Source: Cohnella sp. CFH 77786
Lineage (GTDB): Bacteria; Bacillota; Bacilli; Paenibacillales; Paenibacillaceae
Direction of reading: 5' to 3'
Assembly (NCBI RefSeq): GCF_019400745.1
Contig: NZ_WJIB01000012.1
Coordinates: 62,001 to 126,000 of the forward strand
Length of the DNA stretch: 64,000 nucleotides
Shown here: piece after piece, positions 61,603 to 64,000 of the stretch
Numbering within the stretch: the stretch's first letter is position 1
Layout of the letters: each line of letters starts with the position of its first letter
The notes under the pieces: model-generated
Told to the model about the DNA's origin: nothing
Seen by the model: the letters and a program-made list of their open reading frames with translations, nothing else
The model's database searches: none
Program-made: the position numbers and the translations under genes

Positions 61603-62072
61603 AGCGGATCCAGCCGGACCGACGCCTGCTTGCCGCTCAGCTGGATCCCCGTCGCGGGACGGCCCGAGGGCTTAAGATCATGAATGAGCGACTGAAGGAC
61701 CTCTCGGGCCAGGGGTCCTTCTTTGCCTTGGATTTTCACCACGAGCTGAACCGCGTCGCCGGACTTCAGCAAACGCTCGGCCTGCAGCCTTTTCGTCTCC
61801 AGGTCGTGCGTTTCGATTCGAGGCGTCAGGCGGATCTCCTTCAGCTTGGCCGGCTGCTCCCGCTTCCGCGCCTGCAACGCCTCCTGCTTGGCCGCTCCCG
61901 CGCGGATCAGCTTCGCCGGGGGCGGACTGCTCATGAGCGACGTGCACACGAGATCGACCTTCAGCTTGCGGGCCATCGCCAGCGCCTCCGCGGTCGGTAC
62001 GATGCCGAGGTCTTCGCCGCCCGTGCCGGTCAGATGGACCTCGGACGCTTTGATTTTCTCGTTCAGGATCAT
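61599..62072 (-). CDS. divergent IF-3 paralogue
   Basis: A 157-residue protein with the two-domain pattern of translation initiation factor IF-3: N-domain (NEKIKASEVHLTG, EDLGIVPTAEALAMARKLK, DLVCTSLMSSPPPAKLI) and C-domain (LKEIRLTPRIETHDLETKR, GDAVQLVVKIQGKE, LKPSGRP). The DYGKF-type linker motif of canonical IF-3 is missing and the linker is instead KQEALQARKREQPAK. It is 20-25 residues shorter than normal IF-3 and is not next to rpmI-rplT, so it is not the housekeeping infC. ATG has GAGGTG upstream. Function unknown; it could act on a subset of ribosomes or in dormancy. Confidence 0.83.
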   Translation of the reverse strand: MILNEKIKASEVHLTGTGGEDLGIVPTAEALAMARKLKVDLVCTSLMSSPPPAKLIRAGAAKQEALQARKREQPAKLKEIRLTPRIETHDLETKRLQAERLLKSGDAVQLVVKIQGKEGPLAREVLQSLIHDLKPSGRPATGIQLSGKQASVRLDPL

Positions 62073-62101
62073 GGTCGGGCACCTCGGGTGCGATCTAGTC
62101 G

Positions 62102-62130
62102 ACGATGTTAGGTCGTGTTCGCTTGGCCTA
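62102..62130 (-). other. inverted repeat in leader of IF-3-like gene
   Basis: GTTAGG and CCTAAC, 16 bases apart, lie in the leader between a likely upstream promoter and the IF-3-like start. Possible regulatory hairpin. Confidence 0.4.
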
Positions 62131-62160
62131 ACTTCTCTCCTATTCTATCATATCGGGATG

Positions 62161-62709
62161 TCACATCTCGATCCCCATGACGGCTGGAATGCCTTCCTCG
62201 TAATAGTGCTTCACCGGCTTCATCTCGGTTACCAGATCCGCGATTTCCACGATTTCCGGACGGGCTCCGCGGCCCGTCAGCACGAGGTGCATGCCTTGCG
62301 GCCGCTCGCGGATGACGCGAAGCACGTCCTCCAGCGGCAGCACGTCGTCGACCGGAAACGATTCGATCGCCAGCGCATTGTTGATTTCGTCGAGAATGAC
62401 GAGCCGGTGTTGGCCTTCGAAGATCCGTTCCTTGGCGAACGACCAGGCCGACCGCAGCGCCTCCCGATGCTCCTCGGGCGTTTTCAGCCAGGTAAATCCG
62501 ATGCCCTTCTGATGGATTTCGATTCCGAGCTTGTCGAATACGATTTTCTCCCCGTAGGTGCGCTGCGGAGATTTGATGAATTGGATGACCAGCACCTTGA
62601 AGCCGCGCCCGACGGCGCGAACCGCGAGGCCGAGGGCCGCGGTCGTCTTTCCTTTGCCATCCCCCGTGTAGACGAGCGTCAGCCCTCTTTCTTTGCTCGG
62701 TTTATCCAC
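62161..62709 (-). CDS. cobO: cob(I)yrinic acid a,c-diamide adenosyltransferase
   Basis: CobA/CobO/BtuR-type adenosyltransferase of about 182 residues. P-loop YTGDGKGKTTAALGLAVRA near the N-terminus, VLVIQFIKS, LVILDEINNALA and HLVLTGRGARPEIVEIADLV. Start taken as GTG 62709 (DKPSKERG) after GAGAGGG; an ATG at 62736 is inside cobQ. It overlaps cobQ by 8 bp and acts before or at the adenosylation step of B12 synthesis. Confidence 0.95.
   Translation of the reverse strand: MDKPSKERGLTLVYTGDGKGKTTAALGLAVRAVGRGFKVLVIQFIKSPQRTYGEKIVFDKLGIEIHQKGIGFTWLKTPEEHREALRSAWSFAKERIFEGQHRLVILDEINNALAIESFPVDDVLPLEDVLRVIRERPQGMHLVLTGRGARPEIVEIADLVTEMKPVKHYYEEGIPAVMGIEM
62693..62701 (-). promoter_or_regulatory. 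cobQ-cobO overlap region
   Basis: The cobO GTG at 62709 lies upstream of the cobQ stop at 62702, so translation of the two is likely coupled. GAGAGAGGG inside the cobQ end serves as the cobO site. Confidence 0.5.
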
Positions 62710-64000
62710 CGTTCGTCCCTCTCTCCATGATTTCATAAATCCGTGTCATGTCCACGTGACGCCGCACGTGGTCCGCCAACCGGTCGAAGGATCGTTCCCG
62801 GAGCGCTTGGAAGGAAAACGAAACGTCCGAAACCGCCATTCCCTTCCCTCTTCGTACCTCGTTCAACCAGCCGCGGCGAAAACGGTCGTTGTGAAAAACG
62901 CCATGGATATAGGTGCCCCAGATCCTCCCGTCTTCGGTAACGGTTCCGTCCTCATGATAGGATTCCGGCGTTTCGGGAAGCCGGGTCGGGCGGATTCGAA
63001 AAGCGGGCAGGGCCGGCTTCAGGCATGAGGTCTGCCCCATATGAATTTCGTAGCCTTCGATCGGCGCGTCGGGCGGAAAGCCCACGGCGGGTCCGGCGGC
63101 GACCCGGCCGCTTACCCGTTCCGTCGTCTTGTCCGGCGCGAATACCGTTTCCAGCGGAAAAATCCCCAGCCCCCGAAGCTCCGCAACGTCGGATTCGGTT
63201 CGCCCGGGATCCAGCAGTCTCTGCCCCATCATCTGATAACCCCCGCAAATGCCGGCGACCCGTCCGCCTCGGTCAATGTGGCTGTTCAACTCTTGCTCCA
63301 GGCCGGAATTCCGCAGATAAAGCAAATCTTCGATCGTGTTCTTGCTGCCGGGCAAGATCACGACATCGGGCGCGCCCCATTCCTTCACGGAATGGACGTA
63401 ACGGACCCGGACGCCCGGCTCCTTGAACAGCGGATCGAAATCCGTGAAATTGGAAAGGCGGGGAAGCCGGATCACCGCGATGTCCAAACCGTCCGACGCC
63501 GGATTGCCGGATGCGGAGGGGAATCTCCTTCCGTCAAGCGACGCGGAATCCTCGTCCTCGAGCGACAGATCGTCCAGGAACGGAACGACGCCCAGCACCG
63601 GCTTGCGGATACGGTTTTCCAGCCATTCCAGGCCCGGCGTCAGCAGCGAGACATCGCCCCGGAACTTGTTGATGATGATCCCGGCGACGCGCGCTCTTTC
63701 CTCCGGCTCCAGAATCTCCATCGTACCCACGATGGAGGCGAACACGCCGCCCCGGTCGATATCCGCCACCAGCAAGACAGGCGCGTCCGCCCAAGCCGCC
63801 ATTCTCATGTTCACGATATCCCGATCCTTCAGATTGACCTCCGCCGGGCTGCCCGCCCCTTCCAGCAGAACGACCTCGTACCGTTCCCTAAGCCGATGGA
63901 GGGCTTCCTTCACGATCCGCTCGGCTTCCGGAAGATATCGCTCGCGATACTCCCGCGCCCCCATATTCCCGAACGGCTTGCCGTGAACGACGACTTGGGC
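62702..64000 (-). CDS. cobQ: cobyric acid synthase, N-terminus cut by window edge
   Basis: Amidates adenosylcobyrinic diamide at four positions. The last 432 residues are present; the frame continues past base 64000. Visible: VVVHGKPFGNM (N-terminal AAA part), VLLEGAGSPAEVNLKDRDIVN and VLLVADIDRGGVFAS (dethiobiotin-synthetase-like ATPase), and the glutaminase with VILPGSKNTIEDLLYL, the catalytic Cys in VAGICGGYQMMGQ and a late IHGVFHND. The start, and any cobalamin riboswitch, lie outside the window. It overlaps cobO by 8 bp. Confidence 0.96.
   Translation of the reverse strand, partial: AQVVVHGKPFGNMGAREYRERYLPEAERIVKEALHRLRERYEVVLLEGAGSPAEVNLKDRDIVNMRMAAWADAPVLLVADIDRGGVFASIVGTMEILEPEERARVAGIIINKFRGDVSLLTPGLEWLENRIRKPVLGVVPFLDDLSLEDEDSASLDGRRFPSASGNPASDGLDIAVIRLPRLSNFTDFDPLFKEPGVRVRYVHSVKEWGAPDVVILPGSKNTIEDLLYLRNSGLEQELNSHIDRGGRVAGICGGYQMMGQRLLDPGRTESDVAELRGLGIFPLETVFAPDKTTERVSGRVAAGPAVGFPPDAPIEGYEIHMGQTSCLKPALPAFRIRPTRLPETPESYHEDGTVTEDGRIWGTYIHGVFHNDRFRRGWLNEVRRGKGMAVSDVSFSFQALRERSFDRLADHVRRHVDMTRIYEIMERGTNGG

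Overview
The window reads as chromosomal DNA of a GC-rich, endospore-forming Firmicute of the Paenibacillus/Cohnella type. Evidence: a GerA-type spore germination operon, strong AAGGAGG/GGAGG ribosome binding sites, lipobox signal peptides, a copper-amine-oxidase-N domain on an exported protein, many two-component systems, and intergenic minisatellites. No rRNA, tRNA, phage or transposase gene was found. Genes are dense on both strands. The window starts inside threonine synthase (left edge) and ends inside cobyric acid synthase (right edge).

Layout: 1-1020 threonine synthase (partial). 1200-5400 ger operon (A, C, small D-type membrane protein, B). 5421-11993 a leftward operon of a LacI regulator, ABC ATPase, adaptor lipoprotein, large FtsX-type permease and a second ATPase carrying a C-terminal AbrB-like domain. 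12156-19086 an iron uptake region: two FecCD permeases, a substrate-binding protein with a copper-amine-oxidase-N domain, an unknown lipoprotein, a FecE/FhuC ATPase and a FhuF-type reductase, with three Fur-box-like sites. 19306-22099 rpiR-nagB-nagA. 22396-26332 a NarL-type regulator and a 7TM hybrid kinase with two kinase modules. 26896-28301 an M23 peptidase and a bactofilin. 28511-33282 small and housekeeping genes, including a 48-residue zinc-ribbon gene. 33320-38803 a PAS kinase, NAD(P)HX repair enzyme, DUF72 protein and a YeiL-like Crp/Fnr regulator. 38970-40634 a FliD-like protein and a ComFB-like protein. 40844-44321 a His-rich lipoprotein, sensor kinase and REC/HD-GYP protein. 45192-47553 a DUF559-like protein and an LplT-like transporter. 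48295-52522 odhA-odhB (sucA-sucB). 52664-54003 three overlapping genes (SRPBCC, EVE, MarR). 54947-59563 an exported protein, two-gene ABC-2 exporter and its two-component system. 60210-62072 a Crp/Fnr regulator with an N-terminal extension and a divergent IF-3 paralogue. 62161-64000 cobO and cobQ.

The intergenic DNA is unusual. There are four minisatellites (two unrelated ones with the same 51-bp period, one of 43 bp, one of 10 bp), a hairpin cluster, and three copies of a ~92-bp dispersed element with conserved inverted repeats. The strongest candidates for something undescribed are the dispersed element, the AbrB-fused ABC ATPase in a LacI-led operon, the IF-3 paralogue, and the siderophore-binding protein whose lipid anchor is replaced by a copper-amine-oxidase-N domain. 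All assignments come from reading the sequence; no database search was run.
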